DNA of 64,000 bases from Ardenticatenaceae bacterium. GTDB lineage: Bacteria > Chloroflexota > Anaerolineae > Promineifilales > Promineifilaceae. A model generated the notes under the pieces. It did no database searches. It had not been told where the DNA came from and saw nothing but the letters and a program-made list of their open reading frames with translations. Shown here piece by piece: positions 46,496-54,791 of this stretch (positions within the stretch are counted from its first letter, which is position 1; each line of letters starts with the position of its first letter). Location of the stretch: contig JACKBV010000024.1 in the NCBI GenBank assembly GCA_020634315.1, positions 1 through 64,000 of the forward strand, read 5' to 3'. Made by a program: the position numbers and the translations under genes.

Positions 46496-46528
46496 ATCAG
46501 GCTGTTTTTTACCAAAAAAGGCTAAGGG

Positions 46529-47296
46529 TTACTGCTTGCTAAAATCATCCCGCAACAAGTCTACTTGATATGGCTTATCGGCATCCATAGCAATTTCGGC
46601 ATGGGGGTTGACAATGATTTGTACCGGCCGTTGCAGGATGCGTACGGCCGTTTCCTCAATATCAGCAATGCCAACTTGCCGCAACAAAAACTTGAACAGA
46701 AAGCCAAAGCCAACGACGCGTGCCAGCATCCAGGCATGTTTGCGTCCTTGTGACAGGGCTTCCCACAACTCAATGTGCGTTTCGATTAAATCGGCGTGCA
46801 TGATGGCTATATCGCCACCGGCCACACGTGCCCCTTTGAGTTTGACAAAGGTGCGCCGCGAATGCGGGAAACGGGTTTCCATCACTTCTTGCGTGACGAA
46901 ATTGTAATACATGTAGCGATCCAAGGGCTGACACGTCTGGATAAAATGATCGACGATGGAGCCGGTGAGACGCGGAACATCGGCAGAGCTAAACAGCACA
47001 TGGCCGATGTCTGGGTTTTGCGCTTTCAACAAGCGAAAACCGGCCAGCCCATTGCCAATGAGGCTGCCCTGATCCGGCAAATGCTGCACTGGCCGTTTGA
47101 ACGTCATGCCCATATCGCTGCCCAAGCCGACAACGACGATGTTGTCGATGTGTTGGGAATCTTGCAGGGCGTCGATGACGCGCTCAAGCATGGTACGGCC
47201 GTTCATGTCCAGCAGCGCCTTCGTTTTTCCTTGTGTGTATGGGAAAAGTGGATCTTCGGGGCCGGGCACACCGCCGGCGGTAATGACACAATCCAT
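46529..47296 (-). CDS. MobA-like nucleotidyltransferase
   Basis: A 255-residue NTP-transferase-fold protein. VITAGGVPG near the start is the nucleotide loop, GKTKALLDMNGRTMLERV is the characteristic Lys/Asp segment, and SADVP carries the metal Asp. It resembles the molybdenum-cofactor/sugar-phosphate nucleotidyltransferases, but the substrate is undetermined. The start is ATG 47296, with GGAGG seven bases upstream; an ATG at 47311 sits inside the upstream stop codon. The partner is the unknown gene directly upstream, which ends 15 bp before. Confidence 0.8.
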   Translation of the reverse strand: MDCVITAGGVPGPEDPLFPYTQGKTKALLDMNGRTMLERVIDALQDSQHIDNIVVVGLGSDMGMTFKRPVQHLPDQGSLIGNGLAGFRLLKAQNPDIGHVLFSSADVPRLTGSIVDHFIQTCQPLDRYMYYNFVTQEVMETRFPHSRRTFVKLKGARVAGGDIAIMHADLIETHIELWEALSQGRKHAWMLARVVGFGFLFKFLLRQVGIADIEETAVRILQRPVQIIVNPHAEIAMDADKPYQVDLLRDDFSKQ

Positions 47297-47310
47297 TGTT
47301 TTTTCCTCCA

Positions 47311-48207
47311 TTACAAGGTATGCACAGTGGGTTTCATGTTTAACTGTGCCAGCATTACTTCTAATTCAGGATGGGTGAGGGGGCGGCCTTTACCGGCAAC
47401 GGCCGTTAACGCCGCTTCCATCATGTTGGTGCCAAAGGAACGGCCGTCTAGTTGCGGCGTCGTCGTCACCACATGCGTCACACCACGTTGCCGAAACGCT
47501 TCCAAATCTTGCAGCGTTGTCGTATTGGTCACAATCACCTTACCCGCCAAATTATCCGGCATATGCCGCTTAATATAATGGCAATCACCGGCAATCACAT
47601 CTGCCCACTGATACCATTTTGTGAACTTAGGAATAATCTCATCCTGCTTTTCGCCTGTTGGATAGAGATATTTGAGCGGCAAGCGCGTGGCAATTGGCAC
47701 CAGGAATTTCGCCAGTAACTGCAATTGCGGCAATGTACGCAAGGCAATGGGCACACCCAACGCGAACATCATGTCTCCCAACGCCATTTCGTAATTGTTT
47801 TCATGAAAAGCCAGTGTCATGCCGTATCGATCAACGCCAACCGTCAGCATCACCTTTCCAGAGGCATAGCGTGGGCCTAATTCCTCGACGAGTGTTTTTA
47901 CCACCTGCCGTTCTAACGTATTTTTCAACCCGCTGCCATCTACAACAGGCGTGCGCCGTACATTTTTTACCAACTTTTGGGCATCGTGGATCGGAAAACG
48001 CTTTTCCCCCATTTGCACCCACAGGTCAATGCCGCCGACACCAAAAGCATCTACCTGACCATCTAACTCTGTGAAACGGGCGATGGCTTTCTCGATGTCA
48101 CCGTCCGTGCCTTGCCGCTCAATGGCGACCATTTCGCCGAGCAATTCGATTTCGACTGCTTTGTCACGTACCGAACTGCCCAGACTGACACTTACTGCGC
48201 GTTTCAT
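47311..48207 (-). CDS. conserved protein of unknown function paired with nucleotidyltransferase
   Basis: A 298-residue soluble protein starting at ATG 48207 (AAGGA ten bases upstream); an upstream in-frame start would include untranslated-looking sequence. Recognisable stretches are MKRAVSVSLGSSVRDKAVEI, DGDIEKAIARFTELDGQVDA, and FGVGGIDLWV. Similar proteins in Chloroflexota are, as I recall, often labelled quinate 5-dehydrogenase by automated tools; I see no Rossmann GxGxxG loop, so that label is doubtful. Pairing with the MobA-like gene suggests a shared pathway. Function unknown. Confidence 0.7.
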   Translation of the reverse strand: MKRAVSVSLGSSVRDKAVEIELLGEMVAIERQGTDGDIEKAIARFTELDGQVDAFGVGGIDLWVQMGEKRFPIHDAQKLVKNVRRTPVVDGSGLKNTLERQVVKTLVEELGPRYASGKVMLTVGVDRYGMTLAFHENNYEMALGDMMFALGVPIALRTLPQLQLLAKFLVPIATRLPLKYLYPTGEKQDEIIPKFTKWYQWADVIAGDCHYIKRHMPDNLAGKVIVTNTTTLQDLEAFRQRGVTHVVTTTPQLDGRSFGTNMMEAALTAVAGKGRPLTHPELEVMLAQLNMKPTVHTL

Positions 48208-48232
48208 AGTTATTTTCCTTCTTGCCAATGAT

Positions 48233-48260
48233 GGGGTGCTGCCGACTGCGGCAGCACCCC
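48233..48260. repeat. perfect 12-bp hairpin between subtilase and the unknown gene
   Basis: GGGGTGCTGCCG and CGGCAGCACCCC flank a 4-base loop. It lies after the subtilase stop (minus strand) and before the next gene's ribosome site. There is no T tract. It has the same geometry as the hairpin at 42323-42350 with a different sequence. Confidence 0.7.
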
Positions 48261-48311
48261 GATTAATCAACGCGCCATTTTACAGCGTTTTGAGCGAATT
48301 GTCCTATGGGG

Positions 48312-50606
48312 CTACTGCTCAGCTGCTTGCTCAATATAAGGCAGATAAATGACATATTGACCAACGATTGTCACGATGGACGGCCCGGAAACGGGGGCTA
48401 CTTCATCACTGACTACGCCGTAATCCATGTTTTCGATCACGCCTGTGGCCGTTGGTGATACCTGAACAACCAGTTCCACACTCCACGTGGCACCAGCGTC
48501 CAATTGACTCAAATCCCACTGCACAATGTCACCATCCATGGTAAATGGCTGTGTGGCTGTGATGAAACTCGTTTGCGCGGGGAGGGTGTCCGTCAATACC
48601 AGATTGTGCAGCGCGTCACTGGGGTGCGGATTCGACACTGCAAAGGTGTAAGTCAAGTTTTCACCAGCCATAACGGCCGTTGCTGCGCTTGCCTCCAGCG
48701 TCAGTTGGTAGGGGGTGACAAGTGTTGTTGTCACAGGTGCGCCCGCCACATAGCTTACATCTGCGCTACTGACGCCGTAATCTTCATTGACAATATCCCC
48801 GGCTGCATTCTGTTCAACCATAACGACTAACGTTACTTGCCAGGTGGCAGATGGGTCTAAAGTGGCCGCTTCCCAGGTAATGATGTCGCCATTTTGTTGG
48901 AAAGGCTCTGTTGCGGTGTAGAAGCTGGTGTATTCTGGCAATGTATCGCTGATAACAACGCTGGTTGTGCTGGAAATGGTGCTCAAGTTGGTTACAGTCA
49001 GCGTGTAGGTGAGCATGTCACCAGCCATAACAGAGGCAGCACTGGCTGTCTTGCTGACGCTCATGGCTACAGGTTGTTGCACTTGCAGTGCCAGTTCCAC
49101 AGCGGCTAAAGCATCAATGCGACCCCAACCAAAGACGTTGTTGGGTACATCGGTTGAGGTGTCGCCACCGCAACCTTGGGAGGTGGTCAACGGCACGGCC
49201 GTTTCCGCAATAATCTGCTCAATGGCATCCACATTACCCGCCAGGGACGGATTCGCGGAGATAATCAGCGCGACTAACCCGGCCACATGTGGCCCGGCCA
49301 TACTCGTGCCGCTCCAGCCACCCTGGTAACTGCCATCTCGTGTCGTCGAGCGAATGTTGACACCAGGCGCGGAGATGTCCGGCTTCATGCGATTGCTGCC
49401 ATCAACCGTTACCGGGCCACGGCTGCTGAAGCTGGCGATGCTGTCGCTGCTGTTAACGGCCGCTACCGAGAAGGATTCATCATAAATAGCAGCTGGCGTT
49501 TGCACCGAGCTGCATGATGAGCCTTCATTACCCGCTGAATGTACCGTGACAATACCGGCGCTGCGGACAGCTTGCACGACAGATAACAAGACGTTGGGGT
49601 CTGTGCAGCCTTCGCTGACCGGGCAGCCCCAAGAGTTGTTAATGACATGCGGGGCCTTAGTCGGGTCGCCATCTGTCATTGGGTCGCCGCCGATGGGATA
49701 GGGGGCGATGAACCATTCGTAGCACTCGGAATAGGTGGCGGGTGTACCGTCGCCAACATTCATGTTACGGCAGCTAATCCACTCTGCGCCAGGAGCCATA
49801 CCAACAGCATTGGTGGCGCTGGCCGGCCAACCAGGATTGTTCGGATCCATGTCGTTGCCGACAATTGTGCCCATTGTATGTGTGCCATGCCCATGATCAT
49901 CGCAGGGGAAAGTGGAGTCTGCGCCGCAGCTGCCACCGCCACTGTGAATCGAGTCATGCCAGTTGTAATCGTGGTCGGCGGTGACGCCATCCCAGCCACG
50001 ATATTGTGTTTGTAGACCGGTATGGCTCCAGAAATAACCGGTATCTTGTCCGGCGACGACGACGTTTTGCCCGGTGTAACCCATCGCCCAAACGTCATCG
50101 GCGTTGACTTTGGTGATGTTCCATTCGATGGCTTCTGGGCCAAAGAGGGCGGCGTCATCTGCGACGGGCAATGTGGGCATGGAGACGGCGGGGTTGGCAT
50201 AAAGATGGGCAACATCTTCACGGCGGGCCAGGGTTTCCATGACGCTGCTGTTGCCGCGTACCCAAATCATGTTGGTGATCCAGTAACGACGGTAAGAGAC
50301 GCCGAGGTCTTCTAATTGAGCGATGAGGGCGGGCTGGGTGCGTTGTGCAACGGCCGTTAACTGCTCATAGACATAGGCCCCTTTCTCTTCCTTCGTCGTC
50401 AGGCTGTCAGCGCCACTTAAATCAGCCTGTTCATTCAAGTAAACCAGAAATTCTGTTTCGTCGTTGACGGCGGCCGTTTCTAAGACCCAAGGGTCAACTT
50501 TTGCTTCCCAGGTAGCCGCTTCGGCTGCCTGTTGGCTGGTCCACAGCCCAAAAAAGAGAGCTGCGGCAGCTATAAAACCACTCATAATACCTATCATTCG
50601 TCGCAT
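48312..50606 (-). CDS. secreted subtilisin-like (S8) peptidase with two DUF11 domains
   Basis: A 764-residue exported protease. A signal peptide (hydrophobic GFIAAAALFFGLWTS) is followed by an I9-type propeptide to about residue 145. The catalytic triad reads Asp in VAGQDTGYF, His in GHGTHTMGTIVGN and Ser in GTSMAGPHVAGL, all in normal order. Two DUF11-like Ig repeats (VSKTASAASVMAGDMLTYTL and LTLEASAATAVMAGENLTYTF) follow and the protein ends VIYLPYIEQAAEQ, a tail resembling that of the secreted protein at 31333. ATG 50606 has AAGGA five bases upstream. It probably degrades extracellular protein. There is no operon partner. Confidence 0.93.
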   Translation of the reverse strand: MRRMIGIMSGFIAAAALFFGLWTSQQAAEAATWEAKVDPWVLETAAVNDETEFLVYLNEQADLSGADSLTTKEEKGAYVYEQLTAVAQRTQPALIAQLEDLGVSYRRYWITNMIWVRGNSSVMETLARREDVAHLYANPAVSMPTLPVADDAALFGPEAIEWNITKVNADDVWAMGYTGQNVVVAGQDTGYFWSHTGLQTQYRGWDGVTADHDYNWHDSIHSGGGSCGADSTFPCDDHGHGTHTMGTIVGNDMDPNNPGWPASATNAVGMAPGAEWISCRNMNVGDGTPATYSECYEWFIAPYPIGGDPMTDGDPTKAPHVINNSWGCPVSEGCTDPNVLLSVVQAVRSAGIVTVHSAGNEGSSCSSVQTPAAIYDESFSVAAVNSSDSIASFSSRGPVTVDGSNRMKPDISAPGVNIRSTTRDGSYQGGWSGTSMAGPHVAGLVALIISANPSLAGNVDAIEQIIAETAVPLTTSQGCGGDTSTDVPNNVFGWGRIDALAAVELALQVQQPVAMSVSKTASAASVMAGDMLTYTLTVTNLSTISSTTSVVISDTLPEYTSFYTATEPFQQNGDIITWEAATLDPSATWQVTLVVMVEQNAAGDIVNEDYGVSSADVSYVAGAPVTTTLVTPYQLTLEASAATAVMAGENLTYTFAVSNPHPSDALHNLVLTDTLPAQTSFITATQPFTMDGDIVQWDLSQLDAGATWSVELVVQVSPTATGVIENMDYGVVSDEVAPVSGPSIVTIVGQYVIYLPYIEQAAEQ

Positions 50607-50696
50607 GCGTATCCTTGAACCTCCAAAAATGTGGGCAAGCTTCAAGCTGCCCTTATTAATAAGCGAGAGCAATCAAATAAAACTACTCTGCGCAAC

Positions 50697-52013
50697 TTAC
50701 GGTTGCAAAGTAAGCGTACCCCAGCTTGTCGGGTCACGCCATTTACGTGTGGAGACGTGGGAAAACATGACTTCTTGTACGGCCGTTTCCGGCGTATCAT
50801 TGTCGTTTGTGCTGAGTGCTGCCCCCAGAGTCAAACCGGCACTGGGCGTCGTGGAAATATCAGCCCAGGGAATGGCCGCTTCCACCACATAGCCACTGCT
50901 GGTGGCGTGCGCCGCAATTTGCGTCGTTGTGCCCGGCGCTTCGCTCATGCTGTTTTTGTCATCGCCGCGAAAGCGAAAAACGCCCGGTCTGTTTTTCTCG
51001 AAATCACCGGGGGAGAGGATAAATTGATAATCGTCTTGACTCACCTTTGGCTCATAATCGCCGCGTAAATCGGTGTCTAGTTGCAGTTCCAGACTGTCGC
51101 CCTGATAGGCAAATTTTGGCTCTTGTGTCTGCACATGAATATTGTCCACAACCGTTACGCCCAGGTAGAGGAATTGCTCGTCCCAACCAATTTGCCAGGT
51201 CGCTTCCAGGTCGATTTGCCCATCCCAGGTGTTCACGTTGGCGGTAACGTAAGGCGTTGTGATGCCGGGAATGCCCGCCCATTCATCAAGACGGCCGTCG
51301 ATGGTCGGCGCAGTTGTCAGGCGCGGCACCTGGATGGCTCCGGGGGCGGGGGCAATGGTGACGGTGGCTGCCGGGGCGGGGGTGGAGGAAACGGCCGTTG
51401 CCGTTCCGGCAACCGTTGCTGTCGGCTTTGTGCCATCCGCTATCAGAGTCGGCTGCGGCGGTGTCGTCGTGCGATCACTGAACGTGCGCCAGCCCCATAA
51501 CAGCCCCAAAATCAACAATCCCAGAGCCAATGCGCCAGCGGCAACTGCACCAACTGTAAACCAGGGGATGTTCGGCAAGGCTCCAACCGGACTCTGTGCG
51601 CGTCGCGCCCAACTAATTAACTCATGTCCGTCAATCAATGCAATCGGTTTGCCTTTCGCCCACTCTTCAGCCGGTTTCGAGATGATACCGCTGGTAACGA
51701 GTACCGCCTCATCTGCTTTGTTGTGCATCATTGCGCCGTACAAATCACGCACAATTGGCTGCCCCACCGTGCCTGCATACCGTTTGCACTGCACAATCCC
51801 CAGCCGCCGCCCTTTGCGCAGCACCAAATCCACACCTTCATCGCCAGACGTGACGGTTGTCGAGACACTGAAGCCTTGCTTTTGGTACAGATACCCCACG
51901 AACTGCTCGAATTCGACCGGGTCCATACGCTGCAACTGTTCAATGCGGCGGATACTTTCAAATTTTTCGCGGGATTGTTTACTCAGTTTGAGGCGTTGTT
52001 CGTTGTTTGCCAA
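50697..52013 (-). CDS. Mrr-type endonuclease - membrane helix - CBM9-like fusion
   Basis: A 438-residue protein that starts at a TTG (MANNEQRLKLSK). Residues 28-145 match the Mrr_cat/restriction endonuclease fold: GFSVSTTVTSGDEGVDLVLR then GIVQCKRY gives the D...QxK nuclease core. A single membrane helix at about 150-175 (VGAVAAGALALGLLILGLLWG) is followed by a Thr/Pro linker and a CBM9/DOMON-like domain (IDGRLDEWAGIP, FLYLGVTVVDN, YQGDSLELQLDTD, VEAAIPWADI). The topology implies a cytoplasmic nuclease and an extracytoplasmic sugar-binding domain, a combination I have not seen described. It is 36 bp downstream of SppA on the same strand. Confidence 0.82.
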   Translation of the reverse strand: MANNEQRLKLSKQSREKFESIRRIEQLQRMDPVEFEQFVGYLYQKQGFSVSTTVTSGDEGVDLVLRKGRRLGIVQCKRYAGTVGQPIVRDLYGAMMHNKADEAVLVTSGIISKPAEEWAKGKPIALIDGHELISWARRAQSPVGALPNIPWFTVGAVAAGALALGLLILGLLWGWRTFSDRTTTPPQPTLIADGTKPTATVAGTATAVSSTPAPAATVTIAPAPGAIQVPRLTTAPTIDGRLDEWAGIPGITTPYVTANVNTWDGQIDLEATWQIGWDEQFLYLGVTVVDNIHVQTQEPKFAYQGDSLELQLDTDLRGDYEPKVSQDDYQFILSPGDFEKNRPGVFRFRGDDKNSMSEAPGTTTQIAAHATSSGYVVEAAIPWADISTTPSAGLTLGAALSTNDNDTPETAVQEVMFSHVSTRKWRDPTSWGTLTLQP

Positions 52014-52049
52014 AATTCTCTACTCTTTCCCAAAACGATGTCATTCGTG

Positions 52050-53852
52050 TTAGCGAACACGGATGGTAAAGGGCAGTAACAGCATCGGCTGTCCCTGCCA
52101 CTCTCGCCACGGCTCGCCCAAAGCCCACTGCGCCAACCCGGTCAGGGTGTCGGCAGGAAAAGGTTGTGGCAGCACATGGTCATCATTCTTGGGATACAAA
52201 TTAACGACGGGGATGGTGTGTTGGTCATCGGTGGGCAGCTCGGCCATGGCTGCGGCTTGCTCAATGGCATCAATAAAGTCGCCATGACTATCCACCAGTT
52301 TATGCGCCAATGCCTGGCGTCCTGTCCAGACGCGCCCTTCGCAAATGGGATCGAGATCATCGTAGGGCAGGTTACGGCCGTTTGCCACCACCTGCTTAAA
52401 CTGACTGTAAATTTCCACAATATCGTTGCGGAAAAGCTGACGTTCCTCATCGGTCATGGGCGTTGTGTTGCGGTACAGGCCAATATGCTCACCCCGATCC
52501 AGATATGCCTGATTAATGTGCAGCCTTTCGTATAACCCCTTCATGCTTACACGTCCCATGATCACGCCAATGGAACCGGTAATTGTGCCGCTCTGGCTCA
52601 TGATGTGGCGGCCATAAGCACTGACGTAATACCCGCCCGATGCCGCCACATTGCCCATGTAAACCAAAACCGGCTTTTTGCGGGCAATGCGTTGAATTTG
52701 CCGCCCAATCAAGTCAGAAGCCAGCGCCGAGCCGCCACCCGAATCCACATGGAAAATGAGTGCCGCCATGTTGTCCATCGCTTCCGCTTTGCGCAGCAGC
52801 CGCAGCAAGGTTTGTTCACCGGCTGTATCGCCTCCCACGAAAGGCAGCGGCAAATCAACCGGCGGTTGGCGGCTTGGCCCCATGACAATAGCCCCTTCCA
52901 GGCTGACAACGCCAATGAATTGGCGTGTATGACGGCGCACTTTCTCCATCAGGTGCGGCATCGCTTTTTCCCAGGATTGCAAATTAGCCTGGGGAGGCGT
53001 GTCGCTGCCTTCTGTTTCGCTTTCCTCGTGTACTGCTAACAAAAGGGGCAGTTCATCTTCATAGCCAACATGATCAACCAGCCCGTGTTGTTTGGCGTCT
53101 TCCGCAAAAAAGGGAGCCTGGTTAATAAGGGTTTGCATTTCTTCTGCTGTTTTGTGACGGCCGTTTGCCATCCCCTGCACCAGCATGTCAAATTGTTCGT
53201 CAAGCAGCCACTCCAGTTGTTCTCGATGTTCAGGCGTGAACTCTGCCTGGCTGAATTGGTTCCCCGCTGTTTTATAGGGTGAAATGGCGATGAAATCAGC
53301 TTGTATCCCTATTTGTGCCAAGGCATCTTTGAGAAATTGCACTTCGGTACGCAGCCCTAACACGTTGAACTGTGCGCCAGGAGGGGTGACAATGCGGTCT
53401 GCGGCCGTTGCTGCAAAGTAATGCGCCACATCGAGATAGGGGGTGTAGACAACCGTCTCTTTCCCTGCTGCCCGCAGCCGTTCCACCATGCGGCGAAAGT
53501 TTTGCAATGTCGCCAGCCCTGCTTCTAATCCGCGAAAGACAAACACGACTCCTTTCACGTTGCTGGCATCGGCGATTGCTTGCAATTGCTCGTTGATGAC
53601 TTCGATGCTGGTTGGTTGTGGCGGCAGTGGCAATTGCCGCTGGATAAAACTGCGAGGCGGTTGTGCGCGTTCTGGCAGCGGCCCTTCCAGGGGGATGACC
53701 ACATAATCAACTTTTGCGCCGCGCAGCATGCGTAGCTGGTTGCGAATGTTGACACCGGCCGAACTCCAGCCATCGGCAAGGCTTTGTCCTACTTGAGCCA
53801 ATTCTTCTTTTAACTCACGCCAAAAATCAGGCTGCTGATTTGTTTCACTCAT
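52050..53852 (-). CDS. sppA: signal peptide peptidase SppA (double-domain type)
   Basis: A 600-residue S49 protease of the two-domain type. In the C-terminal domain VAASGGYYVSA holds the catalytic Ser, while the general-base Lys is supplied by the N-terminal domain (ISPYKTAGN), as in E. coli SppA. The family's N-terminal membrane anchor is not visible: the protein begins MSETNQQPDFWRELKEELAQ, a charged helix, so it may be peripheral or soluble. It degrades signal peptides or membrane fragments. The neighbouring Mrr fusion gene follows at 36 bp. Confidence 0.9.
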   Translation of the reverse strand: MSETNQQPDFWRELKEELAQVGQSLADGWSSAGVNIRNQLRMLRGAKVDYVVIPLEGPLPERAQPPRSFIQRQLPLPPQPTSIEVINEQLQAIADASNVKGVVFVFRGLEAGLATLQNFRRMVERLRAAGKETVVYTPYLDVAHYFAATAADRIVTPPGAQFNVLGLRTEVQFLKDALAQIGIQADFIAISPYKTAGNQFSQAEFTPEHREQLEWLLDEQFDMLVQGMANGRHKTAEEMQTLINQAPFFAEDAKQHGLVDHVGYEDELPLLLAVHEESETEGSDTPPQANLQSWEKAMPHLMEKVRRHTRQFIGVVSLEGAIVMGPSRQPPVDLPLPFVGGDTAGEQTLLRLLRKAEAMDNMAALIFHVDSGGGSALASDLIGRQIQRIARKKPVLVYMGNVAASGGYYVSAYGRHIMSQSGTITGSIGVIMGRVSMKGLYERLHINQAYLDRGEHIGLYRNTTPMTDEERQLFRNDIVEIYSQFKQVVANGRNLPYDDLDPICEGRVWTGRQALAHKLVDSHGDFIDAIEQAAAMAELPTDDQHTIPVVNLYPKNDDHVLPQPFPADTLTGLAQWALGEPWREWQGQPMLLLPFTIRVR

Positions 53853-54121
53853 GGGTTACTCTAATTTGGTATGGTTTGTTTATCTCGTTATAGCGCAGGA
53901 TGTTGGCTCAAACTTCCCGAAGGTTGCTATCAACCTTTGCCAGTTGATACTTGTGATGTTGTGTTGCCTTCCATCATTGCTATTGACTTCCCTGAATAAT
54001 AATTCAACCCCAATAAATCGCAAACTCGTGGCCGATTTTCTCGTAAAATTAGAACACAAGTGCTAAAATTAGGGCAAATTTCGTAGATGGATAGGGTTCG
54101 TTTTCCTGAGAAGGAGGCCGC
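53853..54121. other. divergent intergenic region
   Basis: About 270 bases between sppA (minus) and the leader peptide (plus), so it must hold two promoters. It is AT-rich; I see two TAAAATTAG repeats near 54047-54071 but no pair of boxes that I trust. Confidence 0.5.
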
Positions 54122-54184
54122 ATGAAACTTAACAACCAATGTGTTGAACCAGATTTATTTATCGTTGTGGAGGAGAAGCAATGA
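54122..54184 (+). CDS. 20-codon leader peptide
   Basis: ATG 54122, reading MKLNNQCVEPDLFIVVEEKQ then TGA, is preceded by AAGGAGG five bases upstream, a strong site. Its TGA overlaps the ATG of the next gene in the form ATGA, so translation is probably coupled. No run of a single amino acid typical of attenuators is seen. Confidence 0.45.
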   Translation: MKLNNQCVEPDLFIVVEEKQ

Positions 54185-54717
54185 TTGGGTATCATGTCGA
54201 AAACATCAGTCGTTTGCTGAATGATACGTTCTCGAAGGAAGAGTTGGTGGCTCATGCTGTGGGGATGACTTTCTGGCTGAATGATCCGGAGATTTTGCAT
54301 GAAGATAAGGAAGTGCTGGCGGTTGCCATGACGAGTTATGCGGCCAGCCGCTCGCGTACCTATCCATTTTCATTGGTGGAAGAGTTGTTGCATTGGGCCA
54401 GGATGAATGCGTCGCCGACGCTGTATGAGAAGTATGAGCCGTATTATCCACCGACGGGGCCGCAACGGAAACGGCCGTTACACTTGGTGCGGTTGTGTTT
54501 GCGGCTGGCGTGGGATCTCAGCACCTACGAATTGCGTGCCGTTTGCCGCTGGCTGCAAGTAGACCCTGATTTATTTGGGTTGGCGGAGCACCCGCCAGCC
54601 ATTGAAGAAATTATTAGTCTGGTGAATTACTTTGATAAAAATGGGCGTATGGATGCATTTTTAGCCGCTTGTGACAGTTTGCGCCCCGGCATTGGCGATG
54701 ATCTAGAAGCCGTGTAA
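54181..54717 (+). CDS. protein with two effector-associated (EAD/death-like) domains, tentative
   Basis: A 178-residue, almost all-helical protein. Residues 113-175 (LSTYELRAVCRWLQVDPDLF then EEIISLVNYF, NGRMDAFLAACDSLRP) carry the pattern of EAD1-type death-like adaptor domains (helix, L-x-vD, helix, x-grl-x-L, xxRP). The first half (ISRLLNDTFSKEELVAHAVG, then SLVEELLHWARMN) shows a similar order and ends P-x-Y, suggesting a second, diverged copy. Such domains tether effector modules in prokaryotic conflict and signalling systems by self-association; no effector gene lies next to it. It overlaps a strong-site leader peptide by 4 bases and ends in a strong terminator. Confidence 0.6.
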   Translation: MIGYHVENISRLLNDTFSKEELVAHAVGMTFWLNDPEILHEDKEVLAVAMTSYAASRSRTYPFSLVEELLHWARMNASPTLYEKYEPYYPPTGPQRKRPLHLVRLCLRLAWDLSTYELRAVCRWLQVDPDLFGLAEHPPAIEEIISLVNYFDKNGRMDAFLAACDSLRPGIGDDLEAV

Positions 54718-54741
54718 CGGTTTAGTCGGCGCTGTTATTTG

Positions 54742-54791
54742 CTGCGTATGGCGTAACACTCTCGGTTACGCCATACGCAGTTTTATTTTTT
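54742..54791 (+). terminator. Rho-independent terminator of the EAD-like gene
   Basis: CTGCGTATGGCGTAAC and GTTACGCCATACGCAG form a perfect 16-bp stem around a 7-base loop, then TTTTATTTTTT on the plus strand. It reaches into the end of msrA on the opposite strand. Confidence 0.9.
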
